Below, piece after piece: positions 9,245 through 18,222 of a stretch of 64,000 bases of DNA. Source of the stretch: an uncultured Bryobacteraceae bacterium (lineage in GTDB: Bacteria; Acidobacteriota; Terriglobia; Bryobacterales; Bryobacteraceae); contig CALJAM010000026.1 in assembly GCA_938027685.1 (NCBI GenBank), forward strand, positions 62,001 through 126,000. The letters are read 5' to 3'. How positions within the stretch are numbered: the stretch's first letter is position 1; each line of letters begins with the position of its first letter. The notes beneath the pieces are model-generated. The model was given only the letters and a program-made list of their open reading frames with translations, made no database searches and was not told the origin of the DNA. A program made the position numbers and the translations under genes.

Positions 9245-9799
9245 TCAGCGTTTGGGTTCGCCCGGCGAGTTCGCAGCGACGGACGCGGCCTGCGGGACGG
9301 GCGCGGCCTGTGTTGCGGGCGCGGCCGCGCGCGCGGGCTGCTGGGGCGCCTGCGGTTTGGCCTGCTCACGCACGATGTCAATGCTGCCCTTGAAGTAGGC
9401 GCCGTCCTCGATCATGATGCGACCCGTCTTGATGTCCCCCACCAGGCGGGCCTCCTTGCGAATGTCGATCTTCTCGGAGGCTTCCACGTTCCCGTTGACC
9501 GATCCCAGCACCACGACCTCGCGAGCCTTGACGCTGGCCTGTAGCCGTCCGTGCGGGCCGACGGTCAGGCGGTGTTCGGGCACTTCCACCGTGCCCTCGA
9601 TCTCCCCGTCCAGATACAGGTCTTCGCGGCTGAAGATTTGTCCCTTGATCTTGACCGACTTACCAATGGCAGCGACGCCGCGCGGCAATTCGGGTTCGCT
9701 CGGCTTGACCGGAGCGGGAGGCTGTGGCTCACGCACCGGCTCGGGCGCGGGCGGGCTGGCGGCTTTGGCAGACAACTCTTCGTCTCGACGTTTCCACAT
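9245..9799 (-). CDS. Bactofilin family cytoskeletal protein
   Basis: Bactofilins polymerise into membrane-associated filaments that scaffold cell-wall and shape enzymes. In this 184-residue protein, residues 45-145 hold the beta-helical core: GKSVKIKGQIFSREDLYLDG, EGTVEVPEHRLTVG, VVVLGSVNGNVEASEKIDI and ARLVGDIKTGRIMIEDGAYF. Pro/Ala-rich, low-complexity tails flank it on both sides, as is common in the family. The ATG at 9799 is preferred over an upstream in-frame start because AGGAG precedes it and a -10 box lies at 9847-9842. Confidence 0.92.
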   Translation of the reverse strand: MWKRRDEELSAKAASPPAPEPVREPQPPAPVKPSEPELPRGVAAIGKSVKIKGQIFSREDLYLDGEIEGTVEVPEHRLTVGPHGRLQASVKAREVVVLGSVNGNVEASEKIDIRKEARLVGDIKTGRIMIEDGAYFKGSIDIVREQAKPQAPQQPARAAAPATQAAPVPQAASVAANSPGEPKR

Positions 9800-9836
9800 G
9801 GTCTGAGGGCTCCTGGATGGCCGATCGGGCCAACGT

Positions 9837-9850
9837 CCTATACTATAAGG
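9837..9850. promoter_or_regulatory. Divergent -10 region between bactofilin and the MBL hydrolase
   Basis: CCTATACTATAAGG gives TATACT on the plus strand (9839-9844) toward the hydrolase ATG at 9885. It gives TATAGT on the minus strand (9847-9842) toward the bactofilin ATG at 9799. Leaders would be about 35 bases each way. No strong -35 was recognised. Confidence 0.4.
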
Positions 9851-9884
9851 CAGCTGCGGCGCAAGGCAATGCCGCCGATCCCGC

Positions 9885-10736
9885 ATGGCCGAAAGCGTGA
9901 CTCAGCTTAGCCTTACGATCCTTTCCGATAACGTCGTGCGCGAGCCCGAGCTGCTCGGCGAGTGGGGCTGGGCAGTCTGGATCGAAGCCGACGGCCATCG
10001 CATCCTGTTCGATACCGGGGCCGGCCGTGTGCTGGAGCACAACGCACGCCGCCTCCATGTCCCCGTTGAGAGCGCCCAGTCCGTCGTGCTCAGCCACGGC
10101 CACAACGATCATACCGGAGGACTCGTAGCCGCCCTGAGCCGCGAGCAGCGCCCCGAGGTCTGGATGCATCCCGCCGCGTTCCAGCCTAAGTTTGCGCGTC
10201 GCGAAGGCGCGCCCGCGCGGGCGATCGGGTTGCCCGGTTTAAACGAGGAAGGCGTCCGCATGCGCGCCCGACGTCTGCACCCGTGTGAGAAGCCCGCGGC
10301 CATCGCGCCCGGCATCTGGCTGACCGGCCAGATTCCGCGTCGCAACCACTTCGAGGACACCGGCGGACCCTTCTTCCTCGACGAAGCGTGCTGCCGGCCG
10401 GATCCGCTGGTCGACGATCTGGCTCTCTGGATCGAGACCCGGCGCGGCCTGATCGTGGTGCTGGGCTGCTGCCACTCCGGAGCGGTCAACACTTTAAATT
10501 ACATTCGCGAGTTGCGGCCGCAGTTCCCCATTCACGCCTTGATCGGCGGCCTGCATCTGGTGCGAGCCACACCCGAACGCATGGCAAAGACGCTGGAGGC
10601 GCTCGCGCGCTTCGAACCTACGTTGATCGTTCCCGCCCACTGCACGGGCTGGAAGGCCACCCTCGAGCTCGCCAACTGCTTCCCGGGTCGCGTCGAGGAA
10701 TCTGCCGTCGGCAAGTGTTTCCGTTTCGACTCCTGA
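9885..10736 (+). CDS. MBL-fold metallo-hydrolase
   Basis: The 283-residue protein has the metallo-beta-lactamase signature HGHNDHTGG near residue 69. ILFDTGAG precedes it and later metal-ligand regions follow (LGCCHSGAVN, LIGGLHL, IVPAHCTGW). The overall pattern resembles MBL proteins annotated as RF-aminobenzene phosphate synthase-like or MBL flavin-independent hydrolases. The substrate is not determinable. It is divergent from bactofilin and followed by an SDR gene 58 bases later. Confidence 0.85.
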   Translation: MAESVTQLSLTILSDNVVREPELLGEWGWAVWIEADGHRILFDTGAGRVLEHNARRLHVPVESAQSVVLSHGHNDHTGGLVAALSREQRPEVWMHPAAFQPKFARREGAPARAIGLPGLNEEGVRMRARRLHPCEKPAAIAPGIWLTGQIPRRNHFEDTGGPFFLDEACCRPDPLVDDLALWIETRRGLIVVLGCCHSGAVNTLNYIRELRPQFPIHALIGGLHLVRATPERMAKTLEALARFEPTLIVPAHCTGWKATLELANCFPGRVEESAVGKCFRFDS

Positions 10737-10794
10737 GCGGCGCCGGCAGCGCCCGTGGTGTGCGGGTGTAATCTCACTGTGGGAGGGAAGCCGA

Positions 10795-11583
10795 GTGCGT
10801 CTTGATTTCACTGGCCAGACGGTCGTGGTGACCGGCGGCGCGAATGGCATCGGGTTGGCGACGGCGCGAGCTTTCATCGCCGCCAACGCGTCGGTTTGGA
10901 TCTTCGATTTACCCGGCGAGCGCCCCGAGGCGGTGGCGAGCGGTATCGGAGCCCGAGGCATCGTCGCCGACGTCACGGACCGCTCTTCTCTGGAAGCCGC
11001 TTTCGATTTGACCGGTCCTCCGCACGTTGTGGTGGCTAACGCGGGCATCGGGGAGTTCCGCCGGCTTGAAGAAACTTCCGAGGACTTCTGGAACCACACC
11101 CTCGCCGTCAATCTGACAGGCGTCTTTCTGACCCTGCAAACTGCGGCCGCGCGCATGAAACCGTTGCGCCGCGGCTCGATTGTGATTATGGCCTCCACCA
11201 ATTCCTACGACGGCGAAGCAGGGTTCCTCGCTTACAACGCCAGCAAAGCCGGGCTGCTCGGCATCGTGCACACCGCGGCCAACGAGCTAGGGCCGTACGG
11301 GATCCGCGTGAACGCCGTCTGCCCCGGTTTGATCCGTACCCGGCTGACCGAGGCCCTCTTTCGCGATCCGGCTCTCGCCAAACCTTATTTCCAGCACATT
11401 CCCCTGGGGCGCGGAGGAACGCCCGAAGAGGTCGCGGCGGCCGTCCTGTTCCTGGCTTCTGAGGCGGCCGGCTACATCACCGGCGCCACGCTGTTGGTGG
11501 ACGGCGGGCAGATGGCCGCCAAGTACGGCACATGGAATGAAGCCGCGGCTGAGTTCGCCGGTGATCGCTGGCGGTTGCGGTAA
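10795..11583 (+). CDS. Short-chain dehydrogenase/reductase
   Basis: A classical SDR of 262 residues. The NAD(P)-binding TGGANGIG is near residue 12, NAGIG near 82, a Ser in IVIMASTNS, and the catalytic YNASK near 147. The C-terminal LFLASEAAGYITGATLLVDGG is typical. Asp/Leu after the second strand (WIFDLPG) favours NAD. GTG is the start, with GGGAGGGAAG nine bases upstream. The substrate is unknown, but a sugar or polyol is plausible given the neighbouring ADP-ribosylglycohydrolase. Confidence 0.92.
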   Translation: MRLDFTGQTVVVTGGANGIGLATARAFIAANASVWIFDLPGERPEAVASGIGARGIVADVTDRSSLEAAFDLTGPPHVVVANAGIGEFRRLEETSEDFWNHTLAVNLTGVFLTLQTAAARMKPLRRGSIVIMASTNSYDGEAGFLAYNASKAGLLGIVHTAANELGPYGIRVNAVCPGLIRTRLTEALFRDPALAKPYFQHIPLGRGGTPEEVAAAVLFLASEAAGYITGATLLVDGGQMAAKYGTWNEAAAEFAGDRWRLR

Positions 11584-11662
11584 ACCTGCGGGGCGTCGGT
11601 CGGCAACGGCGCGGCCGGCGGCCGCGGTGGGATAAGATCAAGACTCGAATGGGTGAGGCATC

Positions 11663-13192
11663 ATGACGAGAAGGGTTATGTTGGGCCTTGTGGCCGCGCT
11701 CGCGGCGAACCCTCAACCGCGGGCCTCCCGCGAGATCACCGTTTCAGCGCTACGCGATAAGATCGCAGGCGGCTGGGCCGGACAAATGATCGGCGTCAGC
11801 TTCGGCGCGCCTACGGAGTTCCGTGCGCTCGGCCGCATCCTCGAAGAGGAACTGCCCCCGTGGCAGCCCGAGCGGGTGCGCAACGCGCTCGATCAGGACG
11901 ACCTCTACGTGGACATGACCCTTGCACGCGTCCTCGACGAGAAGGGCCTCGACGCCACCACGGAAGATTTCGCGCAAGCTTTTCGCGAAACGCGCTATCG
12001 GCTATGGCACGCCAACCTGGCGGCGCGCCGCAACCTGCGCCGGGGCATTCCGGCGGCGATGGCCGGGCACCCGCTTTACAATGCGCACGCCAACGATATC
12101 GACTTCCAGATCGAAGCCGACTTCATCGGCCTGATGTGTCCGGGCCTTTATCGGCAGTCCAATCGCATCGCCGAACGCGCCGGGCGGGTCATGAACTACG
12201 GCGACGGCATCTACGGGGGCATGTTCGTCTCCGGTATGTACGCGGCGGCCTTTTTCGAACGCGACCCGCAGCGCATCGTCGAAACGGGTCTGGCCTGTAT
12301 TCCCCCGCGCAGCTCCTACGCGCGTCTGATCACGGATGTGCTCACCTGGCGACGGCTCTATCCCGACGACTGGAAGAAAGTCTGGCGGCTCATCGAGGAG
12401 AAGTGGAACGTGAACGACCCCTGCCCAGCGGGCGCGCTGAGGCCGTTTAACATTGACGCCAAGCTCAACGGCGCCTACATTGCGCTGGGCCTACTCTATG
12501 GGGGCGGCGATTTCGGACGCACCATTGAGATCGCGACGCGCGCGGGACAGGACTCCGACTGCAACCCGGCCAGCGCCGGGGGCATCCTGGGCGTGATGCT
12601 GGGCTACGAAGCCATCCCCGAGTTCTGGAAGAGCGGCATCCCCGCGATCGCGCGCGAAAAGTTTCGCCACACGGACTACTCGTTCGAAAGCATCGTCGAG
12701 AGCACGCTGCGGCGGGCCGTCGCGCTCATCGAACGGACGGGTGGGAGACGCGAGGGTGATCGCCTGCTGGTCCGCACCGAAAGTCCCCGACCGCCCAAGC
12801 TCGAGCGTTGGGATTACGGCATCGTGGCGGAGCGCATCCCGGTCGAAGACTCCCGCTGGAGCTTCCGCGGGGCCTGGCGCACCGAGAAAGACCAGCGGCT
12901 GAGTTCCGAAGAAGGCGCCGAGGCCTCCATCCGTTTCCGCGGCACGGGGGCGATCGTCGTCGGACCGTACCTGGCCCAGGGCGGCCGGGCTGACGTTTTT
13001 CTCGACGGCAGGCTCCACCGTACCGTGGACGTCTGCTCCGATGAGGATGCAACCAAGCGTGACGAGGCCGTTTGGCACGTCTACGGCCTGAAGAACGCCG
13101 AGCACGAGGTCCGCCTGGTCGTCCGCGGCGAGCCTTACGAACCGTGCCGCGGTGCGGAGGTGGGTGTGAGCGCGCTGGTCGTCTTTCGCTGA
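11663..13192 (+). CDS. Exported ADP-ribosylglycohydrolase-family protein
   Basis: The 509-residue protein starts with a short signal-like segment (RRVMLGLVAALAA). Residues 25-360 match the ADP-ribosylglycohydrolase fold: GGWAGQMIGVSFG, DQDDLYVDMTL, NYGDGIYGGMF, and the metal-binding GQDSDCNPASAGGILGVMLGY. The last 130 residues form a beta-rich extension (IRFRGTGAIVVGPYLAQGG, ADVFLDGRLHRTVDV) resembling a carbohydrate-binding or galactose-binding-like domain. In this exported form the substrate is likely a glycoside or nucleoside-like compound rather than ADP-ribosyl protein (inference). Confidence 0.85.
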   Translation: MTRRVMLGLVAALAANPQPRASREITVSALRDKIAGGWAGQMIGVSFGAPTEFRALGRILEEELPPWQPERVRNALDQDDLYVDMTLARVLDEKGLDATTEDFAQAFRETRYRLWHANLAARRNLRRGIPAAMAGHPLYNAHANDIDFQIEADFIGLMCPGLYRQSNRIAERAGRVMNYGDGIYGGMFVSGMYAAAFFERDPQRIVETGLACIPPRSSYARLITDVLTWRRLYPDDWKKVWRLIEEKWNVNDPCPAGALRPFNIDAKLNGAYIALGLLYGGGDFGRTIEIATRAGQDSDCNPASAGGILGVMLGYEAIPEFWKSGIPAIAREKFRHTDYSFESIVESTLRRAVALIERTGGRREGDRLLVRTESPRPPKLERWDYGIVAERIPVEDSRWSFRGAWRTEKDQRLSSEEGAEASIRFRGTGAIVVGPYLAQGGRADVFLDGRLHRTVDVCSDEDATKRDEAVWHVYGLKNAEHEVRLVVRGEPYEPCRGAEVGVSALVVFR

Positions 13193-13261
13193 GGGCGCTC
13201 CCGGAGGTTGTCGGCGTTTACGCTCGCCGCACGGGACATGCCTCGGGCCGCTCGGCCGCCG

Positions 13262-14092
13262 CTACGGCGTCCGGCCCGTAGCGTCCAAGGGAGAATTGTC
13301 CCGACCGCCACGAGCGCCCGACCTGACCCGGCCGCGCAACAGCAGCCACACGCCTGCGGCGACGAGCCCCAGGGCGATCCATTGCTCCAGGTAGAAGGGG
13401 CCCATAGTGGGGTTCAGCTCGTCGTGGGCGCGCACGAACTCGATGAAGAAGCGCGCGCTCGAGTAGAGCACAAGATACAGGCCGAGGATCGCTCCGGGCG
13501 TGTGAGGTCGCAGGTAGCGGCGGTACAGAACGACGAAGATAACGGCCTCGGCCAGAGCTTCGTAAAGTTGCGTAGGATGCAGGGGACGCCCTAAAGGCGT
13601 TCCGAAAAGCTCATGGGAAGTGGGGTTGGTGAACGTGACCGCCCAGGGCAGCTGCGTCTCGATGCCCCAGCAGCAGCCCGCCGCGAAGCAACCCAACCGC
13701 CCGATGGCATGGCCGAGAGCGATGCCCGGCGCATAAACATCGGCCGCCTGCCACCCCGGCAGGCGCGTGCGCCGAATGTACCATGCGGCGACCAACAAGG
13801 CGGCGATAAGCCCCCCGTAGAAGATCCCGCCCGCCTGAAGCGTGGAGAGGCTGAAGATCTCCCGAGGTCGGGCCGAATAATACTTCCAGTCGATAAGGAC
13901 CAGCATGACCTTAGCGCCGACGATGCCCGCGATCGCCGAATAAATGCCGAGGTTGAGTATGAGATCGCGATTCAGGCCGGCCCGCCGGGCCAGCCGTCCG
14001 GCGAGCCAGAGGCCGCTTAGAAAGCCCACCGTCACAAGGAGGCCGTAGGTGGGCAGGAAGAAATCGCCGATCCGTACCAGTGAGGGCAACAT
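13262..14092 (-). CDS. lgt: Prolipoprotein diacylglyceryl transferase
   Basis: This inner-membrane enzyme transfers diacylglycerol to the lipobox Cys, the first step of lipoprotein maturation. The 276-residue multispanning protein has the Lgt signature GHAIGRLGCFAAGCCWG, HPTQLYEALAEAV and ARFFIEFVRAHDE. Its ATG follows directly after the lspA stop, so two successive steps of lipoprotein processing are encoded in one ileS-lspA-lgt operon. Substrates in this window include Pal and possibly one CHAT protein. Confidence 0.96.
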   Translation of the reverse strand: MLPSLVRIGDFFLPTYGLLVTVGFLSGLWLAGRLARRAGLNRDLILNLGIYSAIAGIVGAKVMLVLIDWKYYSARPREIFSLSTLQAGGIFYGGLIAALLVAAWYIRRTRLPGWQAADVYAPGIALGHAIGRLGCFAAGCCWGIETQLPWAVTFTNPTSHELFGTPLGRPLHPTQLYEALAEAVIFVVLYRRYLRPHTPGAILGLYLVLYSSARFFIEFVRAHDELNPTMGPFYLEQWIALGLVAAGVWLLLRGRVRSGARGGRDNSPLDATGRTP

Positions 14093-14581
14093 TCAGGCTT
14101 CCCGCTTACTCGCGTGCGAGCGCCACAGATCGAGTACGATCAGCGCGGCGCCAAGGCTGATGGCGCTGTCGGCGATGTTGAACGCCGGCCAGCGGAACCG
14201 TCCCAGGTAGAATTCGAGAAAATCGGTCACCTCGCCCCTGATCAGGCGGTCAAAGAGGTTTCCCAGCGCGCCCCCAAGCATGAGGGCGAGCGCCCAGTGC
14301 GAAAGGCCGGCCGGCTGCGGCGATCTCCACAGCAGCACCGCGAGCAGCACCACGGCCAGCACAGAAAGGCCGACCAGCAGAACCGACCGCCATCCCGGGT
14401 CCGCAGAGGCCAACAAACTGAATGCCGCACCGGGGTTGCGCGTATGGACGATGTGGAAGAAGCCGGGGATGACGACAATCGTTTCCCAGGGCGCCACGCG
14501 GCTCTCGATGAAGGCCTTGGTGAGCCGGTCCAACAAGAAGACGGCGCCTGCCGCCACCAGCGCCGCCCGGCGGAGATCCAT
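14093..14581 (-). CDS. lspA: Lipoprotein signal peptidase (signal peptidase II)
   Basis: The 162-residue aspartyl membrane peptidase cleaves prolipoprotein signal peptides after Lgt acts. It has four hydrophobic helices, DRLTKAF near the N-terminus, HTRNPGAAFSLL, and the catalytic regions GNLFDRLIRGEVTDFL and FNIADSAISLG, each with an Asp. It starts two bases after the ileS stop; the ileS-lspA pairing is a common bacterial arrangement. Confidence 0.96.
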   Translation of the reverse strand: MDLRRAALVAAGAVFLLDRLTKAFIESRVAPWETIVVIPGFFHIVHTRNPGAAFSLLASADPGWRSVLLVGLSVLAVVLLAVLLWRSPQPAGLSHWALALMLGGALGNLFDRLIRGEVTDFLEFYLGRFRWPAFNIADSAISLGAALIVLDLWRSHASKREA

Positions 14582-14582
14582 T

Positions 14583-17402
14583 TCAGCCCTTCAGAATCTC
14601 GGTGACTGCTTCCGCGCAAGCCGGGCAGATCGTCGGCCAGGCAGGATGGGCGCCAATCTCGGTCGAATATTTCCAGCAGCGCTCGCACTTGCGGCCGGCG
14701 GCCCGCTCCACCTCCACTTCCAGTTCTCCTGACTTCTGCTCCACAGAAACCTGGGAAACGATGAAGAGGGCGGGCAACTGGTCTGCGTATTCGGCCAGCA
14801 GCGGGTACCAATCACCATCGGCCCGCAGGAGCACGCGAGCCTCGAGCGGGGCTCCGATCGCCTTGTCCTGCCGTGCCTCCTCGAGCCGCTTCAGGACGGC
14901 GTCGCGAACCTCCAGCAGGCGATCCCAGTTGCGCGCCCGGAGACGGCTACGCTCGTCCAAACCCTCGGTCAGTTCCTGGGGCTCGGGGAACAGCGTAAGG
15001 TGCACGCTTTCGGGCGCGCCGGCGGGTTTGGTCAGGTGGCCCCAGACTTCTTCGGTCGTGAAGACCAGTATCGGCGCCAGCAGGCGCACCAGGGCGTAAG
15101 TGAGCCGCCACAACGCCGTCTGAGCGCTGCGCCGCGCGTGCGAGCGCGGCGCGGCCGTGTAAAGCCGGTCCTTGAGGACATCGAAATAAAGCGCGCTCAG
15201 ATCCGTGGTGGCGAAGTTGTAGGCCGCGTGATAAACGCGGTGGAAGGCAAACTCCTCGTAGAAGGCCCGGCAGCTCCGCACCAGCTCTTCGGCGCGGAAC
15301 AGGATCCACTGGTCCATCTCGAGCAACTCTTGCGCGGGCACCGCGTCACGCGCGGGATCGAAGTCCGCCAGATTGCCCAGGGCCCAGCGGAACGTGTTTC
15401 GCAGCTTGCGATATGCCTCGGCCAGCCGCGTCAGGATGGTGTCGGAAATGCGCGCGTCCTCGGTGAATTCGACCGAAGCCACCCACAGGCGCAAGACTTC
15501 GGCGCCATAGCGGTTGATGATCTCCTCCGGCGCAATGTAATTGCCGAGCGACTTGGACATGGCCCGGCCCTCGGCGTCCAGAATCCAGCCGTGGGAGGCG
15601 CATTGCCGGTAGGGCGCACGACCTCGCAGGCCCACCGCCACCAGCAGCGACGAGTGGAACCAGCCCCGATACTGATCGCCGCCCTCGATGTAGAGATCCG
15701 ACGGCCAAGGCAGGCCATAGGTCTCGTTCAGCACGGCCAGGTGGCTCGAGCCGGAATCGAACCACACGTCCAGGATGTCGTCCTCCTTCCGGAAGGATTG
15801 CCCGCCGCAGCGCGGACAACGCACCTCGGGGCCGAGCAGCTCAGCAGCACTGCGTTCGTACCAGACGTCTGCCGAGTGTTGCTCGAACAGATCCACGACA
15901 CGATCGAGGAGGCGGCGGTCGGTCAGGATCTCGCCGCAACTCTCGCAATAGAAGACGACGATCGGCACGCCCCAGACGCGCTGACGCGAGATGCACCAAT
16001 CGGGGCGGTTGGCGATCATATTCGCGATGCGCTCCTCGCCCCATGCCGGCAGCCACCGCACTTCGCGGATCGCCTCCAGGGCGCGCTGGCGCAACCCGTT
16101 GCGCTCCATGCCGATAAACCACTGCTCGGTGGCGCGGAAGATGGTGGGGTTGTGGCAACGCCAGCAGTGCGGGTAACTGTGCTCGACCGTCTCCTCGGCC
16201 AGCAGCGCCCCGCGTTCCCGTAAGAGGCTGGTCACGACCGGGTTCGCCTCCCAGACCGTTTTGCCGATGAGAACCTCGGGTAGAGTTCCTGCCGCTCCCT
16301 CGGCGTGGAAGAACTCGCCCGTGGGCCCTACGGGGCAATAGGTGGGGATGCCGTACTGCTGACATGTGAGGTAGTCCTCGTGGCCATGGCCCGGCGCCGT
16401 GTGCACCGCGCCCGTGCCCTGCTCCAGCGTGACGTACTCGGCCAGCACGCCCACCGAATCGCGCTCGATGAAAGGATGGCGGAAGACGGTTCCTTCCAAC
16501 TTGCGGCCGCTGATCCGCGCCAGCTCCTGCGCTCGACTCCAACCGCATTTTGCGGCTGTCGCCTCGACCAGCGGGGCGGCCACCAAATACACGCCGTCGT
16601 CGGTCTCGACAGCGGCATACTCGAAATCGGGGTGGAAGGCGATCGCCATGTTGGCGGGAATGGTCCAGGGCGTCGTAGTCCAGATCAGGCCCCAAACCCT
16701 GCGGCCCGCCAGCACAGGATCCAACCGGGCCGGATCCGAAACCAGCGCAAAGCGAACCCAGATCGAAGGGCTGGTGTGGTTCTCGTACTCGACCTCGGCC
16801 TCCGCCAGAGCCGTGCGGCAGTGAATGCACCAGTGAACGGGCTTCAGTCCTTTATACACGTAGCCGCGATCCAGGAACTCGACGAAGGCCCGGGCGATCG
16901 CCGCCTGGTACTGCGGACTCATCGTCAGGTAGGGATCGTCCCAGCGGCCGAAGACGCCCAGTCGCTTGAAGTCGCGGCGCTGTACCTCGACCCAGTATTC
17001 GGCGTAACGCCGGCACTCGCGCCGGATCTCGACCGGGCTCATTTGAGCCTTACGTGGTCCCAGTTCGCTGTCCACCTTGATTTCGATCGGCAGCCCGTGG
17101 CAGTCCCAGCCGGGCACGAAGGGGGCGTCAAAGCCCGCCATGCTCTTGGACTTGACGATGAAATCCTTAAGGATCTTGTTGAAGGCGGTGCCGGCGTGAA
17201 TCGTGCCGTTGGCGTAAGGCGGGCCGTCATGGAGCACAAACAGCGGTCGCCCTGCGCGTGCGCGGCGGATTTTTTCATATAACCGCTCGCTTTCCCATCG
17301 CTCGAGCATGCGCGGCTCCATGCGCGGCAGATCCGCCTTCATGGGAAACGACGTGCGCGGCAGGTTGACGGTCTTTTTCAAGTCCAGGCGATCCGGTTGC
17401 AT
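14583..17402 (-). CDS. ileS: Isoleucyl-tRNA synthetase
   Basis: The 939-residue class I enzyme charges tRNA-Ile and edits mischarged Val. Visible parts are the N-terminal [20 protein letters not shown], the [15 protein letters not shown] loop, the editing domain, and a C-terminal zinc knuckle (CERCWKYS and CPACAEAV). The HIGH element reads HAGT, with Thr at the fourth position; this is directly visible and unusual. The ATG at 17402 is chosen because family similarity starts there and a TATAAT lies just upstream. Longer in-frame starts carry no recognisable sequence. Confidence 0.96.
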   Translation of the reverse strand: MQPDRLDLKKTVNLPRTSFPMKADLPRMEPRMLERWESERLYEKIRRARAGRPLFVLHDGPPYANGTIHAGTAFNKILKDFIVKSKSMAGFDAPFVPGWDCHGLPIEIKVDSELGPRKAQMSPVEIRRECRRYAEYWVEVQRRDFKRLGVFGRWDDPYLTMSPQYQAAIARAFVEFLDRGYVYKGLKPVHWCIHCRTALAEAEVEYENHTSPSIWVRFALVSDPARLDPVLAGRRVWGLIWTTTPWTIPANMAIAFHPDFEYAAVETDDGVYLVAAPLVEATAAKCGWSRAQELARISGRKLEGTVFRHPFIERDSVGVLAEYVTLEQGTGAVHTAPGHGHEDYLTCQQYGIPTYCPVGPTGEFFHAEGAAGTLPEVLIGKTVWEANPVVTSLLRERGALLAEETVEHSYPHCWRCHNPTIFRATEQWFIGMERNGLRQRALEAIREVRWLPAWGEERIANMIANRPDWCISRQRVWGVPIVVFYCESCGEILTDRRLLDRVVDLFEQHSADVWYERSAAELLGPEVRCPRCGGQSFRKEDDILDVWFDSGSSHLAVLNETYGLPWPSDLYIEGGDQYRGWFHSSLLVAVGLRGRAPYRQCASHGWILDAEGRAMSKSLGNYIAPEEIINRYGAEVLRLWVASVEFTEDARISDTILTRLAEAYRKLRNTFRWALGNLADFDPARDAVPAQELLEMDQWILFRAEELVRSCRAFYEEFAFHRVYHAAYNFATTDLSALYFDVLKDRLYTAAPRSHARRSAQTALWRLTYALVRLLAPILVFTTEEVWGHLTKPAGAPESVHLTLFPEPQELTEGLDERSRLRARNWDRLLEVRDAVLKRLEEARQDKAIGAPLEARVLLRADGDWYPLLAEYADQLPALFIVSQVSVEQKSGELEVEVERAAGRKCERCWKYSTEIGAHPAWPTICPACAEAVTEILKG

Positions 17403-17421
17403 CGTAGAGGGGGAGAAGACC

Positions 17422-17427
17422 ATTATA
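17422..17427 (-). promoter_or_regulatory. -10 box (TATAAT) upstream of ileS
   Basis: Perfect TATAAT on the minus strand ends 19 bases before the ileS ATG, giving a predicted leader of about 13 bases. The leader is C-rich and contains no Shine-Dalgarno. No -35 is obvious in the GC-rich upstream sequence. Confidence 0.5.
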
Positions 17428-17493
17428 GCGGGGCATCCGCGCGCGCCCGCTATCGGCGGCCGAATGGTGAGAAGGCCGGACTCCGATGCCCGC

Positions 17494-17880
17494 TCAAGCG
17501 CTGCCGGCTGCCATCCCCTTTTGCAAGGCCCGCTCCACGGCCTGACAAAGGTCCCTGGGAGTGAAGGGCTTGCTGAGGATGGCGTCTCCGGCAAAGTCGC
17601 CCTGGCCAGGCGATGCGGCCGACATGATGATCAGCTTAGGGGCCGGGTGTTCGCTTTGCACCTTCTGAAGCCATTCGCGATCCTCGACCTCGACGGTGGA
17701 GGCATCAACAAGCACCAATGAAATCGGATTCCTCGAGCGACGGCACAGGCGCGTGGCTTGCCGGAGGCTGCGGGCGCACAGCACTCGGTAGCCCTCCCGC
17801 GTCAGGATCACGCGGACGAGCTGAAGAATTTGCGGTTCTTGGTCGATCACTAGAATTACGGGAGTCGTTGCGTCAAGCAT
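17494..17880 (-). CDS. Stand-alone response-regulator receiver domain protein
   Basis: The 128-residue CheY-like protein has [15 protein letters not shown] (acidic pocket), LVLVDAST holding the likely phospho-acceptor Asp, LIIMSAAS, and the conserved Lys in [11 protein letters not shown]. No output domain is present. The ATG at 17880 is preferred over an upstream start at 17925 because GGGAG lies just before it and the fold starts there. No histidine kinase lies nearby, so its partner is unknown. Confidence 0.8.
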   Translation of the reverse strand: MLDATTPVILVIDQEPQILQLVRVILTREGYRVLCARSLRQATRLCRRSRNPISLVLVDASTVEVEDREWLQKVQSEHPAPKLIIMSAASPGQGDFAGDAILSKPFTPRDLCQAVERALQKGMAAGSA

Positions 17881-17969
17881 GACGGGCTCCCACGCCATCG
17901 CTTCCCCGGCAATCGCCAGTCTCATGCGCCCCTCGTACCCTTGCGTCTGCGGGGTCGGTTCGCCGGCGA

Positions 17970-18019
17970 GCGAGTCGCGAAAGCCGGCCGTCCCGCACCA
18001 GCCAGGCCCCGCGACTCGC
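17970..18019. repeat. Perfect 10-bp inverted repeat in the 342-base gene-free stretch upstream of the receiver gene
   Basis: GCGAGTCGCG (17970-17979) and CGCGACTCGC (18010-18019) are perfect inverted copies around a 30-base loop that itself holds GGCC/GGCC pairs. Next to it, minus-strand GGGGGCTTCGCCC would form a UUCG-capped stem. The stretch 17881-18222 contains no credible gene. The density of GC stems suggests a structured leader or small RNA, but no known riboswitch consensus was recognised. Confidence 0.45.
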
Positions 18020-18222
18020 TATGCCCCGGGCGAAGCCCCCGTCGCTACCGAGGTCACGGCCGCCAGGCTTAAGGCCCGGCTCCTCGCACCCGCCACCCTT
18101 CCCCGCTCAAGGGCGGCTGGCGTCCTTCGCAACCTCAATCGAGCGGAGTCCGTAAGAACCGTGATCGAGGGGCGCCCAACGTTACACGAAACCCACATAG
18201 TGGCCTGGGCTCCCCGTTTTTC

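Noticed and set aside
17970-18019. c-di-GMP (GEMM) riboswitch upstream of the receiver gene
   Set aside because: A few short strings (GGCGAACC, GACGCAAGG) recall the consensus, but the required hairpin spacing and tetraloop-receptor parts do not fit.
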